NCBI GenBank assembly: GCA_019614645.1
Contig: JABWDB010000019.1
Span: forward strand, 4,572,501-4,636,500
Direction of reading: 5' to 3'
DNA from: Stratiolaelaps scimitus
Taxonomy: Eukaryota > Arthropoda > Arachnida > Mesostigmata > Laelapidae
Length of the DNA stretch: 64,000 nt
Below, piece by piece: positions 1-11,526 of the stretch (positions within the stretch are counted from its first letter, which is position 1; each line of letters begins with the position of its first letter). The notes below the pieces were generated by a model that was not told the DNA's origin, ran no database searches, and saw only the letters and a list, made by a program, of their open reading frames with translations. The translations under genes and the position numbers were made by a program.

Positions 1-2235
1 GATGAAATTGTGCTTTGTACTATCGCCCCTAGGTATCTAAGCAGGAGCTCGAGCGAATCACTAGCAGGGTAAACTAAAATGGAGGGTAGACACAGCAAGA
101 ACAAGTGGACAAGTCTAGCAGCTGAGTTTCAAGTAAATGTCCAAGCGATAGCTATAAACCTTACATTGAACATTACTATTATTATTATGCAGTGACTCTA
201 CCCTGTCCGCCTTCACTTGTTATCGAAATGACCGTTAGACGGAATGGACAAGTTGACCCTAATCCATATACACAAGGAACTAAGGCGCGTCGAATCCAGC
301 GAGTGTTGTCAAGTAGACCTCTTGCCGACCCAAGCAAATATTTTACGAAGTGTAATTTATCCAGTGTATATGTATATAACATTTAGGGAAGCTATCAAAT
401 GTTTTACAAATTGTACGCACCTGTTCCCTGATCTCTGTTTATAATTTTCTGAAGGAGGCTGACAATCCGCGGTCATTCATCAACTGCCTGTTTTTTGCTG
501 TTTCCGATTTCGTGGGTTTCTGCCTGCGGGAGGGAGACAAGGAGAGAGAGCGAGAGAGGAAGAGAGAAACTTGTTCCTCTGCTTGAGTAGACAATATGTG
601 GTGGGTGATCCTATCAAGTGCACGGCACCGAGATCGTCCATCTTTCTGTTGGCTTCCACCTATTTCGTGGGTGACTGTATTTGAAACGAAGGGTGGTATC
701 GAAAGGCTGACGGAGTACTCTAGACGTGAGCATGGCTCGCATGGCTCTCTGCTGGTTCATTAGGCGGAGCCACGTGAAACGCTGGCGAGACAGCTGCATC
801 GGCTGTGGGCGAGAATATAATCAGTAACTTTACGAGACGGACCAAATTTTGTATCAGTAGACTCATACAACTCGACCGGACAACTCGATATGCTTCAGTT
901 CATCCATTCACACATGTCTGTCAACATATGCAAGCGCATCGGCGTTGGAATAACGAGGTGGAAAACGAGGTGTTCAGATGAGTGTCGCTTACGTTTTATG
1001 GCGAACCAGGACTGAGGGTACAAAAGAATAGTTATTTTCGTATCTGGTTTAAATATGAAAATTTTTTTTCACAACCATGTCGTTTTCAGCGGCGGATGGT
1101 CTGTCAGACCGAGGCTATTCACAAAACATTGTCGGTGTTTTCCGCAAGCACACACACATATATATATATACATATATATATATCGCTTTAAAGTAAACGA
1201 TAGACATTTCTATTTTTGTATGGGCTAATACCTCCCAGCACCACAAACCTCATTTCTGCATGGCTCGTTTTGCGGTGGGGCTATTCTGAATATACTGTGT
1301 GTAGGGAGTGTACTTATTCTAACGAAGGTCGAACGCCAATGCGTGGTGAGCTGATATTATAAAATCAAATCATAGAAAAGGCCACTCATATTCACCTGGT
1401 GATGGAACCTGATGAGTGCTGATAATGCTTGCATCATAGGACTAATTTACAAGTAATAGCTCATGTGTTTTTTTTATTACCTCCTCACGCCTGAGGCCTT
1501 CTTGACTAACACAGATATGGTTTGTGGCTTTAGATAAGATAGTGATATGGTACAAAAGTCGGTTTGGGTCCTGATAGGCAACGTTGGATACATGTGTTTT
1601 TGTGCATACCCCAGCAGAATGGCAAAGGCCCCTTATGTAAATGGGTAAAGAGGATTTAACGTCGCCGGGTAGTAATTAGCGCTGGGGGTGCAGGCGTTTA
1701 AGGGGGTAGCCCCAGCCGGCCCCCCGCAGCATCAGCAATGGATCATTACTGGAGAGGAAAGAGCATGTGGCTACCATGCTCCGAGAGGTTCCCCGTCTGT
1801 GGGCAACCCCATCCAAGATACTATAGATTCGAGCAGACAAATTCAGGAAACGTCGAGCCGACGGAGTACCACAACTAATGCTCCTCGCCATCGTCATCTT
1901 GTTCTCTCTTTCTCTCTCTCCAGTTCTCGCCCTTCAGATGGTATGGTGTCTAGTGGGGTGCACCTGACGGAGCCCAAGCCCCCCTGTCCAAGCCGTCCCT
2001 AATGGGTCCTTCCTAGCTTGCTATTATTTCGACTCGTGTCGGCCAGCGCTGGAGCACCGAGTGCGCCGGATAGAGGCAAGGCACAGCGACCAAGAGACCC
2101 TAACGTGATGCGTTGAGAAGAGCTCCACTCCACTTATCATTAGCCGGCTGCATTCGTCCATCGTCCCAAGGTGGAAATCGTTTCTGCCATTCGACGGATG
2201 TTGGCAGCGGGTGGCTCGACCGTGCTCAGCTTATG
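1..2235. other. No supported gene
   Basis: Short frames on both strands lack paired splice sites or recognisable content. 1680-2100 is GC-richer, with a (TC)n-CAG stretch at 1906-1921 that could be an acceptor on the plus strand, but no exon follows convincingly. A TA repeat lies at 1158-1183. Confidence 0.5.
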
Positions 2236-2531
2236 GAGCTTAGCACAGCCAAGCCAAGCAGATATACGAACACACTCGTATCTCAAGAGAGCGTCGTAGG
2301 AATCTGGCACGGCATGAACATATTAGCAAGGACGACTCATCATTTGTGGCAGGCCGTATCAGTGCCGTATGGTAAGTTGTAGCCGATGACCGGCGTGCTC
2401 TGTCGGCTGGGCGCAGAGGTCTATGGTGTAGTCGCTGATAGCAGCCGTTGGTTGGGTTAGAGGACGCGGATGCGGATGCAAGCGTTCCTTGGGGAAGGGG
2501 GCGTGCGCGAGGGTACGGTGTACTAGCAAAG

Positions 2532-2812
2532 TCAGGGGGAAGCCCAAACTGCCTCCCTGTCTGGCTGGCCACCAACGGTGCGATAGGAAAAATCTTCTAT
2601 GATGCCGGAGCGATAAGGGTTGCAGAATGACCGGGGGAGCCGACGGTGTCGGTGAGAGGGCAGGAGCGTTAATGGGCATTGATCGGCAGCTGACGGAGCA
2701 GTTATGAACGGGGCCCAAGGCGACCCGACGATGGATGCGAGTTCCTGGTAAATCAGGACCATACGTCCTGCGTGCATATGGCATAATAGCTGGTGTTCAC
2801 ATGGATCTGGCC
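2532..2812 (-). CDS. Codon-like block near the left end, function unknown
   Basis: After a possible acceptor (GTGAGACTTAG) about 93 codons follow to a TGA. The frame reads PDPCEHQLLCHMHAGRMV, then YQELASIVGSPWAPF and GIIEDFSYRTVGGQPD. Composition is globular with Trp, Cys and Tyr. Two other minus-strand frames are also open across 2240-2784, so frame choice rests on composition alone. The same GC-rich island continues to about 1680 and could be an old element. Confidence 0.25.
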
Positions 2813-2822
2813 TAAGTCTCAC

Positions 2823-5800
2823 TTGGCTATAGTTTATATTGACTATGTAGGTACGTCATAAGAAATAACAAGATGATACGCGGAAAAGCGCTCATAAGAT
2901 AGAATTCGAAGTTAAAGGGTTACGCTATAAAGGGTTACTTGATCAGAACATAAAATAGCGAATTTTCGAACAGGCTCTAACGTACGCTCGAGAACATTAG
3001 ACTTCATTTCGTAGATCGCATTTGTCGCCTACACCCTATACCCGTTCACATTCCTGGCCGAATCGAAGCAACTCAATTTAGCATAGTGATGATTGAACCA
3101 GCACCACTCATTAGCATTGTAAAAGGGAGGCGCTTTGTGTCGCTAGCCAAAGCCGCCGGTGTTCTGGCCATGAGATGTCTGTGAAACCAATCTGTAAATA
3201 TTGATAACGCGCAACCCGCTTGAGAGCCGAAGTAGGATCCGCTGATGGGCAAAACGCTTAGTTCACACTGTCGAATGCAAAGCTAGGAGCTGCATATAGA
3301 ACATGCGAGGTAGCCTGTCCTTAAAAAACAGTCAAGAGCTATCATGCTTTTTTGTTTGTCCACCTAATGTTCAAAAGTGAGTACAATTAGTGAGCTAGCT
3401 GCCAAAACGGTTTATTCCCCTAGTTTTCTTTAAGGAAAAGACAAGGCGAATAAAAACCTTTCGCAAACGTGCGTCGGTGGTGGTTCCGAAGGTCGTGGCA
3501 CGGATGCTGCGCCGCCTAGTGTGCGATCCTCAATACGCTATAGTATGAGAATTTCTAAACATGACTGGTTTGGCTCTTCTGTGAAAATCAGTCGCTGCCA
3601 ACCCGGCAACTTCTAACTTGATTGGTCTTCCTTTCGATCAAATGTGGCTGTTGCCTTCATCGTGCTGTCATACGGATCGACTGTAATACGCACAGCTGGC
3701 TGCTCAGGTCACGCTACGCAATACATGAAACTCGCTGGTTCATGATAACAAAAATGATTTCGCCTGTCGTCGATTACCCCCTCCCAAAGGTGATGTTTGT
3801 TTTTAGAGTATCTTGACACCGTTAGTATTAGACGCTTGTAGCGTTACCAAGCCGGAAGGCCAGATTGTCACTCGTGTTGGTTTACGTCGCGATCTGCTCA
3901 TGTACCGCGCCGTACACGCAAGATATCGCTACGAAGCTGGCCACTGTGAGCCTTCCCGCGATGACGTATCCCACTGTTTACCTTTATTCGCTCTATTTCG
4001 TTCTGCAACGAAACGCCCTTTAAGTCGACCACCCGCAAACCTTTCGAATTGCACCTTACCCGAAGTTAAGCCTGGTCTCAACTTCAGTTGTATACGTTCT
4101 CCTTTACAATTTACATCGGCACAGGGACGTCGCCAGATGTCTGTTGTTTCTAAATCTGTGTCGGTTCAGTTTGCCAGGAAACAGTCGCATTGCACAGTAT
4201 GCGAAAGCGTTCCTCTTTCTTGTATCATGACGCATTGTATTACGGAGGGTCCACAAGGGTACGTGGCGAACGTTATCGTTATTGCGATTGTCTCGTCAGA
4301 CGGCGCCACAAGCTGAATTCGTCTTCCTGGGGGTAGTCTGAGAACCTGCTCAAGGTCGTGGTGAGAGTAAATCTGTTGACTGATTCGCCTTTTGGTAAAA
4401 GCTTATTAAATTCGCTCTGGCAACGCAAATACGCACGGGGTGCTAAAACGAGCTTGGTTCATACAACGTTGCTATGGACAGTCGCCGTGCTTAAAGTACT
4501 ATTTATATATATATATATATGTGCGTGTGAAACATACCGAGTTGGTAGCCATTTGTCAATTTTAATTGACTTTTGTTATTATTGCTCCATGGAATTGTCT
4601 TAATTTTCTGGGTCTTGATACGCGAATGAGAAGTGCCAATGAGGTTCAAGTTAATATGCGGGGGATGTGGACCTCAGCAGGTCACAGCGGTCCATAGTGC
4701 CCTTTCACCGAAAACGGTCTATTGGTCGTAAGAATTCCGCTGGGACAGGGTGAACGATGCGTTACAGTTATCATTGTGCGCTGTTCTGGGTTTAGTCAGT
4801 GAGAGTCTGACACTACCAGGCGAATGCCTTAGTTGTGAGGCCTGGTGTCCATGCAGGATTTACCCTTAACCTCTTTAAAAAAAAGTCATCATTGTGCGGA
4901 TAATCACAAATAATTTCAACGTCGTGCCATCTAACTGTCAAACTCGCAAATGAACTTTCGTTAATTTACTTACGCTTGTCATTTATTGCATGCACTTTGC
5001 AAGGGCCCTATGCTGAGGGATGTACCCCTTCGAGGAACAACTGCCACAACGGACGCATGCTAGTCGATGTTTATGCCTCGTACGTGTTTGCAGGTGCACG
5101 TAAAGATTCTATCGCGAAATGCTCCATTTCAACTGGCTAGATAGCCCCGATGCAATTAGATTGTTTTTGTTACCTTTGCCGTCGGATATATTTACCCTCC
5201 CGGAATGAGCTTCTAGTCTGAGAAAATCTTAGTTTCCCCACACGCTGGTTATGTCGCGTCGAAAGAGAACGGCGGATGGGCGCGTGTAAACAGCCATCAG
5301 CGACTTCGCCTGGTCATCAGTGAATCCCCGCAGATTTGGCAGATACTCGCGTGAACACGCATAAACATTTGTAGCGTTCTACCGCAGACCACTGCCGTTC
5401 AACACGTCTGTATCCGTGGGAAGCGTGTGTTGTTGGAATCAATAGAAGAGCTGTCTAAATAACAATAATAGCTTGGCTGACAAATTAGTCTTCCGTGCTC
5501 ATTCTCAGGGTTCACTATTGTGACAGGTGATTATAGCAGTGATATATTAACATGGGGTGGTGTGCCTTGTGCTAGAAACGAACGGCATTACGTTTAAGGC
5601 TACGCATGCTGAAAACGCTTGCCTTTGGCGGTGTTGCTTCTCGGATATATGCGGAATATTCAATTGTAGCAAGGTGCGAATTTGGCTAAGTTGCGATTTT
5701 ATTATGACTTATTGGAAGGATGCTACTGAGAACATAGCATTGTCTAGGATTAATGACTAAATTATCGAACTAATAATAATAATATCAATAATATATTATT

Positions 5801-5900
5801 AGTATTAGTAATAATTGTACTAAGAAATCTGCAGTTAGGACTAGAGCATAATATCCTAAATAGCCATAGGAAAATGGAAGCATTATCGTAAAAATGCAAT
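2823..5900. other. No supported gene
   Basis: The longest frame, 3813-4316 plus (167 codons), has no ATG start and no splice support; composition does not distinguish it from chance. A short TA repeat lies at 4502-4521. Otherwise unremarkable unique DNA. Confidence 0.5.
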
Positions 5901-6819
5901 ATTTTATTATTAGACACAGACTACACAGACTACTCTCTCAATTATGGATTATGACCTGCATATGTATATGTATATATATATAGAGAGATTGATAGATATG
6001 CAACATGACAGTCGATTGTGACGCACAGCGTACGCAAACTTCACCACGTTAATTAATAACAACGATTAACTAAAATAAGATTAACATCATTACATCTCCT
6101 TCTTCGTGCCTACGCGACGGCAGCTCATGTCGCCTCTCAGAGTTCACCACCTACAGCAGCGAGACGCGAGTTCGAGCGTTCATAGGCAGAGCATAGGCAG
6201 CCCACCAAAGCAGCACAGAATATTTACAACACGGCGGAGCACCCCCTGAGCACAACGGTCCTTTTAGCTCCATTTCGAGTGTGTCTATCCTTAAATTTTC
6301 GCACGACAGACTGATTCGTACAGATGCAGCGCTGCGGCCGTTACTCGACGACGCGATGACCCGCACAGGTCCTGAAAGGGCTTAATCATGCCCGTTGTCC
6401 TTCAATGGGCCTGATTAGGTGACCTGCAGGTGGCAGGCGGCGGGTACGAGTGAGGCGCAGGCACGGACTAGGCTCGATGAGGTGCACGACACGCACGAAG
6501 CACGCACAGGAACATTCACGCCCACAAATATACACACATCCGTAAGGCAGGCACACCAACGCGTATATCGCGGGCTCAGCTTTGCAGCTCGGCTGGCAGA
6601 AGCTGAACACCCCAATCATCACTATGGTTGAACCATCATAGATTAGAAGCTAACTATATGCTGAACAGGAGCAGAGAACCATATGAGCAGTTCGAAGTGA
6701 TGCACTTCGATCATTTTTGGTTTCGATGTTTTTGTTGTTGTTGTTGTTGTTGTTGTTCTCGTTGTTGTTGTTGTTGTTGCGCTTGTCTTGCTCTCTGCTG
6801 ACACGGTTATATCATTGAT
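5900..6819 (-). other. Probable 3' untranslated region of the His-rich gene
   Basis: No gene is supported here. On the minus strand downstream of the stop at 6820 there is a (CAA)n tract (plus-strand gttgtt repeats at 6731-6779). The first clear AATAAA is at 5903-5908. Open frames at 6151-6366 and 6386-6631 exist on both strands but have no splice or domain support. An AT-rich stretch with a short TA repeat lies at 5960-5985. Confidence 0.3.
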
Positions 6820-8061
6820 CTAGTTCTCCTTCTTGCCGCTTTCGTTGTCGTCGACCGCGTCAACAACGGTTGGCTCCGGCTCGGAGGCCGAGGCCGATGA
6901 AGAGGACGCGGACGCAGCCTTGGAGGACTTCTTCTTGCGGAGGAACCTGCGCTTCTTCGAGCCATAGACGGGAATCTCCGGCTCGACGGATTCCGACGCT
7001 GCTGGCGTCTCCTTCTCGTCGAGCGGGACAGGGTGCGGTGGGACATGCGAGATCACCGGCACGACGGGCCCGGCGTGCACGGCCGGCTCGGCGTGCACCG
7101 GCGCTACGTGCTCATGATGCACGACAGCGTCGTGCTTGACAACTGGAACCGGCTCGTGGGCGACCAGCGGAGCGTGGATCACTTTCTTCTCCGGCTGCGT
7201 GTGGTGTATCGTGAAGTACTGCTGGTGCACGATGGCGCCGTGGGCAGGGGCGGCAACAGGGGCAGCCGCATGAACCGGCTCGTGGGCAACAGGCGCCACA
7301 GGAGCGGCGTGGCCGACAACGCTATGATGAGCGTGCACCGGTTCCGTGTGAACAATTCGGTGTTCAACGTGCCTCGTATGGTGGACCGGCGCTGGTTGAA
7401 TGTCGTGAACGGGCACTGCATGCGCGGTAGCCTCGTGATGAACTGGGACGGCGATCGGATGGGCCTGAACATGATGGTGTTGGTGTTGATGCTGTTGGTG
7501 ATGCTGCTGCACATGATGGTGGTGGTGTTGATCCTGTTGCTGCTGGTGGTGGTGGTGTTGCAGATGATGGTGGTGTTGATCCTGTTGCTGCTGGTGGTGG
7601 TGGTGTTGCACATGATGGTGGTGTATTGGGACAGCAGCTGCATGTACAGGCTCATTGTGCACGGGTGCAGCATGCACAGGGGCAACTGCAACAGCAGCAG
7701 CCACCGGCAGTGCGTGGACAGGTTCGTGACGAATGAGCGTCTGATGGTGGATTGGCGCGGCGTGAATTGGAGCTGGCTGGATCGCTTCATGGTGAACTGG
7801 GACGGGATGGTGCTCATGCTGAACTACCACGGGGACGTGATGGTGGCCGTGCTCCTGATGGTGGCCTCCTTCTGGAAGGTGACCGTGTTCTGGAAGGTGA
7901 ACATGCTCCTGATGGTGGCCGTGGTCCTGGTGGTGGATCTGGGCGACAGGATGGACAGTAGCGTGAACTGGCTGGGCATGTTGCAATGGGACATGATGGA
8001 GCGGCTCGTCGTGGATAGGTTGATGGTGTTCGTGAAGATGTGCCACCGGATGAACGGGAAC
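6820..8061 (-). CDS. Last coding exon of the His-rich gene
   Basis: This is a 413-codon exon ending in TAG at 6820-6822. The frame runs further upstream through TTG and CTG codons but has no ATG, so the TTG at 8067 is not a real start. The CTGTTGCAG acceptor at 8062-8064 fits better; a second possible acceptor, TTGGCAG, lies a few codons upstream in the same frame. The exon opens with PV-H-P repeats, continues through HHHH/QQQQ tracts, then VHAAP-type repeats. It ends with a basic cluster (KKRRFLRKKK), an Ala/Ser run and an acidic tail closing in GKKEN. Some 350 codons of the plus strand are also open here, but those are the antisense of His/Val/Gln codons. Confidence 0.8.
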   Translation of the reverse strand, partial: VPVHPVAHLHEHHQPIHDEPLHHVPLQHAQPVHATVHPVAQIHHQDHGHHQEHVHLPEHGHLPEGGHHQEHGHHHVPVVVQHEHHPVPVHHEAIQPAPIHAAPIHHQTLIRHEPVHALPVAAAVAVAPVHAAPVHNEPVHAAAVPIHHHHVQHHHHQQQQDQHHHHLQHHHHQQQQDQHHHHHVQQHHQQHQHQHHHVQAHPIAVPVHHEATAHAVPVHDIQPAPVHHTRHVEHRIVHTEPVHAHHSVVGHAAPVAPVAHEPVHAAAPVAAPAHGAIVHQQYFTIHHTQPEKKVIHAPLVAHEPVPVVKHDAVVHHEHVAPVHAEPAVHAGPVVPVISHVPPHPVPLDEKETPAASESVEPEIPVYGSKKRRFLRKKKSSKAASASSSSASASEPEPTVVDAVDDNESGKKEN

Positions 8062-10150
8062 CTGCAACAGGGGCTGCCAATGGCGGAATAAGCATTCATA
8101 TTATGTGGACTAGCCGTATAGTTGGACTGTCGTAATCGTATGGCTAAAGTCGAAGCAACTATTGTAATTGTTATAGAAGTAAAGCATTAGAACCGTAAAT
8201 GGTGTTGTACCTTCCATCATTACAGACTATGATAAAAATAGCAAGGGGTTTCTCGTTCAAATGGGGGGTGACCCTTCAACTCAAACAAAAAACGCAACAG
8301 ATTGAGTTGAACGAGTAATGAAGCCAGCAAGGAATGACGTAAGCGGCTCCTTTCGGATTCAATGCGTGATGATTTATACAGATTATAAAGCATCAATAGT
8401 TAGCGTGTGAGTCCTCAGATGGAAAGCAACGATGAACAATCCGAACAGGCTCAGGCCTGTACGGCCAAGGCCTTCAGAGCCACTCGCTCTCAGCTTTGAG
8501 TGATACTATCTTTGAGGAGATCCTTGCCACTCATGCTAGAAACCTCGCCGAGGGTTGCTGTAACGGCGGATCGCATCAAGGATATTGTTGATCATGCCTT
8601 GATGTCCTGAGCACCAACTCCGTGCCGGATATCAATATAGAATGAAGAAATTGCATTTCTTCCCGTCTCCAAGTATTGTGGAAGAGTTCCTTTACCGTGT
8701 GTCCATGCCCGGGATCGATCTGCGCTTTGCCATAATCATTATTAGCATCTTTGCTAACAGCTAGATTATGGGTCGGCCGAGAGAAGTGATCCACGTTGTC
8801 GCGCTGAGAATGGTAACCCTGAGAGTCACCTCCATGTGAAGCCTGCTGTTGGTCGTCATAGTACTGTTGTGCATATACAGCTTCACCCCTAGCCCCGTGG
8901 ATACCGATGTCCTGGGGGAAGTGGAATCTAGCAGGCCCAGATAGGTATCCGCTTACGTGCTCCCTTCTGGCCACCCCGTTCTCTTCATACTATAGAGTTA
9001 AACGCATTTAGAACCGTGTAGAATTGGGTCGAGGTTAACCCCAGTGGACCGACCTTCCTATAACTAGTTAGATTGTGTAATAATTGCAAAAATTTGTATG
9101 TATTTCCGCGTTCAACGGAGACGGGAACATATTCGGTACCTATGCAATGAGTCGTGCAATTTCAACAGAAAATTCAGCCTTGATTCGATGAGAAGTTAGA
9201 TCTAACCTTGTGAATGTGTGGAAGATGTTCCGGCACGATAATACGCTTTGCATCGTGGTGCACATCATGTTGGAGCGCATGAAGAGGCAGGATGGCATGT
9301 TGACGCACGGGCAGTATTTCTTTTTGCAGAAGTAACGGGGCTGGGTTAATGATTTTGACGGCTTGTGGAAGAATGTGTTTCGCATGGAATAGGTCAGGTT
9401 TTTTGACGAGGGGTGCAAATTTGTGCTCGCTTAGATGCAGTTGTGGGGCGGGAATTTCAACGAGGCCAGCATTTCGAATGATTGTGGGCGCCTTAAGGTC
9501 CGGAATCTCTGCGCTGAATTCAATGGGCTTGTGGGGTAGAGGAATTACTTCCCGGTGGATGGGAATCGCGTGTGCGACGGGCGCCTCAATATGGCCGTGA
9601 AGGCTGAAAATTGGTGCTCCGAAACCGATCGACTCCTTGAAGGGAAACCCATGAGGGATGTGAGACACCGGCTTTAAGATGCCAACATCAATGCCTTTTA
9701 CAATGGGGACCTTCAGCGGAAGTCTGTGATGTCCTAGAAGAGCACCAAGTTCACCAGAGGCTTTCTCAGCTTGGAATTCCTTAATTAGTGGGCCATCAAG
9801 ACGTAAACCCTTCGTCACTTCCATTCCTTTGAGGATGTCCTCAACTTCTGGTCCCTTAAGTGGAATGATCGGCAGACCTCGATTCGGTTTCGGAATCACC
9901 TTGAAACCTTTTCCGTTGAAGCTGAGCTCCTTCGACGTGTCGTAGCTCTTGATGAACTTGGCAATGCTTCCGTCATCCTTGACGCCATCGGTTGGCAGGA
10001 AAGTCACTAGATCACTGCTCAGACCTTTCAGAGGAATACCCTTGCCTAACAGCGAGAATTTGTTGAGACCGCTGTCCGGATAGAAGGAACCATAGGAAAA
10101 CGAGTCGAGCGTCATCAAGGGATCCGGAGCCCCGAAATAAAATGGATAAC
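6820..10150 (-). CDS. Three-exon gene for a large histidine-rich, cuticle-like extracellular protein (N-terminus missing)
   Basis: I join three open blocks into one gene: exon 9207-10150, exon 8696-8989 and exon 6820-8061. Junction 1 has donor AAG|GTTAGA and acceptor CTCTATAG|TAT; junction 2 has donor ACG|GTAAAG and acceptor CTGTTGCAG|GTT. Both are phase 0 on each side, and the introns are 217 and 634 bases. The joined product has about 825 residues. It is Lys/Pro/Ile-rich at the start, Gln/His/Gly-rich in the middle, and then dominated by His, Pro, Val and Ala before a basic, Ser/Ala-rich and acidic tail. Low-complexity PVH/APVH repeats of this type are usual in arthropod cuticle or matrix proteins, where His can bind metal or take part in sclerotisation; that role is inferred. 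No signal peptide is encoded in these exons, so at least one 5' exon is missing. The first exon needs one base from an upstream exon. A good donor, ATCA|GTAAGT at about 10216, leaves one base only in a frame that has no ATG. Confidence 0.75.
7525..7620 (-). repeat. 48-bp tandem duplication inside the His-rich coding exon
   Basis: Two adjacent 48-base units (7525-7572 and 7573-7620) differ at a single visible base (cag against cac near each unit end). Each encodes 16 residues made of HHHH, QQQQD and Q/H. The length is a multiple of three, so the frame is kept. The near identity points to recent duplication or homogenisation. Confidence 0.9.
8696..8989 (-). CDS. Internal exon of the His-rich gene
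   Basis: The exon is exactly 98 codons and phase 0 at both ends. The acceptor is CTCTATAG and follows an in-frame TAG. The donor is ACG|GTAAAG, close to consensus. The peptide begins YEENGVARREHVSGYLSG and is rich in Gln, Gly, His, Asp and Tyr, with QQYYDDQQQ and ending DPGHGHT. The open frame continues past the donor to about 8576, but those codons look intronic and lose the Gln/His/Gly composition. I recognise no domain. Confidence 0.65.
9207..10150 (-). CDS. 5'-most recognised exon of the His-rich gene
   Basis: The exon starts after a strong acceptor (TGTAAACTTTCAG at 10151-10153) with two bases completing a split codon, followed by 314 codons. The first residues are YPFYFGAPDPLMTLDSF. 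The apparent ATG at 10115 lies inside the exon and is not supported as a start, because protein-like sequence continues upstream of it. The peptide is rich in Lys, Pro, Ile, Leu and Gly, with repeats such as LKVPIVKGIDVGILKP and PIH/PLH motifs that increase toward the end (HAKHILPQ, HHDAKRI, HLPHIHK). It ends at donor AAG|GTTAGA. There is no hydrophobic leader. Confidence 0.7.
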
Positions 10151-11490
10151 CTGAAAGTTTACACAGAACATCACCATTGCAACAAAAATAGTTAGCCTTT
10201 TACAGAGATTCTGAACTTACTGATTAGTGAAAAGAGCGCGCATCGTGAAATTCTCCCACGACATCATTATGCTTCTATATATATATATATATATATCGTC
10301 ATCTTTCCTTCTGCAACGCCTGTCCCTCGCTGTGCAGGAAGGCAATGCCATCGTCTTCCTCGGGACAATGTCGGCCTCAGCCCCGGTCCCATCGATCGCC
10401 CCCCAAGAATTTCTAAAAATAATTCCTAATTATTGTATGTTTGTATATATATATATATGATTCTCCGTCTGCACTTCTTATTGTTTAGTATATGTTTAGG
10501 ACTAATGTGGTCTGATTAAAATAAATAGAATCGACACTAAATACTTTCCATTGCAATAATATCAAATGATGAACGTATAACGCTATTTATTATGCCATTT
10601 TAACATAAGCTATAACTACCTCCTATCTATGGTATCATCGGCTTCATTCCGCTACATCCTCGTTGATATAATCAAAAAAATAAAAAAAAACGATCGTATT
10701 TTAGTGCTTCTCTATTCACGATGGACTTCCTTGGATCCGAAAACATCTAGACGTGAACACCACACCTTCACGCGCAGGCGAATGCTAGCTATTGTCGCTT
10801 ACGGGTAAACCACGTATGAATGTATTTGCAGGGTTTAAACCGTTAAGAGAGAAGCATCGCCGCAGTAAGGACCGTCGTTAATATCCCATGGATTATGCAA
10901 GATGCGCGATTTCGAGGCAAACAACTAGCCCGCCTCTTTGTAACTTGCAATAACACCTCTCAGCCTATGGCTCAAACGACTGGACCTCCCAGATCACGAT
11001 GTTGGCTAGGTTGTGCACCTTTCGAATATCATTGTTGTGTTTTTGATTCTACGTTACGCTGCGTTTCGGAAGGGTGAGAATTTCACAATAGAATCGAATA
11101 GTCTGCACGTGTCATGGAGCAGAAGCAGATGTGTCCTCGTGTGGCGACGTCGTTATCAGACGCGAGCGAGCGAGTCTCATGTTGTGCACATATCAAAGCA
11201 GTTGTCATCAACGATCATAAAGGAGCTTTCCTTTACGACATTCAGGGAGTCGTGTCTGAACATTAACTTGGCAATGGCGCGCGTGGCTCATTACGGTGGT
11301 TTTGAGTAAAACCGAAGAGTCATTGTTTACGTTCATTTATAATTGCAGTCATAAATTGCTGTTGATGTTAATTGCTGTAAGCGACGATTACGAACGGAGC
11401 TCTACTCACCCGCATTGCAGTGCCCTGCCAGGAAGATGCCTGCTAACGGTACGATGGAGAAGATTTTTTTCTGCAATTTATAATAGATAG

Positions 11491-11526
<36 letters not shown>

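Noticed and set aside
3813..4316. 167-codon plus frame
   Set aside because: Starts with TTG, shows no paired splice sites and no recognisable motif; length is compatible with chance at this base composition.
7033..8091. 352-codon open frame on the plus strand
   Set aside because: It is the antisense of the His/Val/Gln-rich exon; the codons of that repeat contain few reverse-strand stops. It has no splice or family support of its own.
10217..10273. First exon of the His-rich gene with ATG ATG and donor ATCA|GTAAGT
   Set aside because: The donor is strong, but the ATG frame leaves two bases where the next exon needs one, and the peptide is not a signal sequence.
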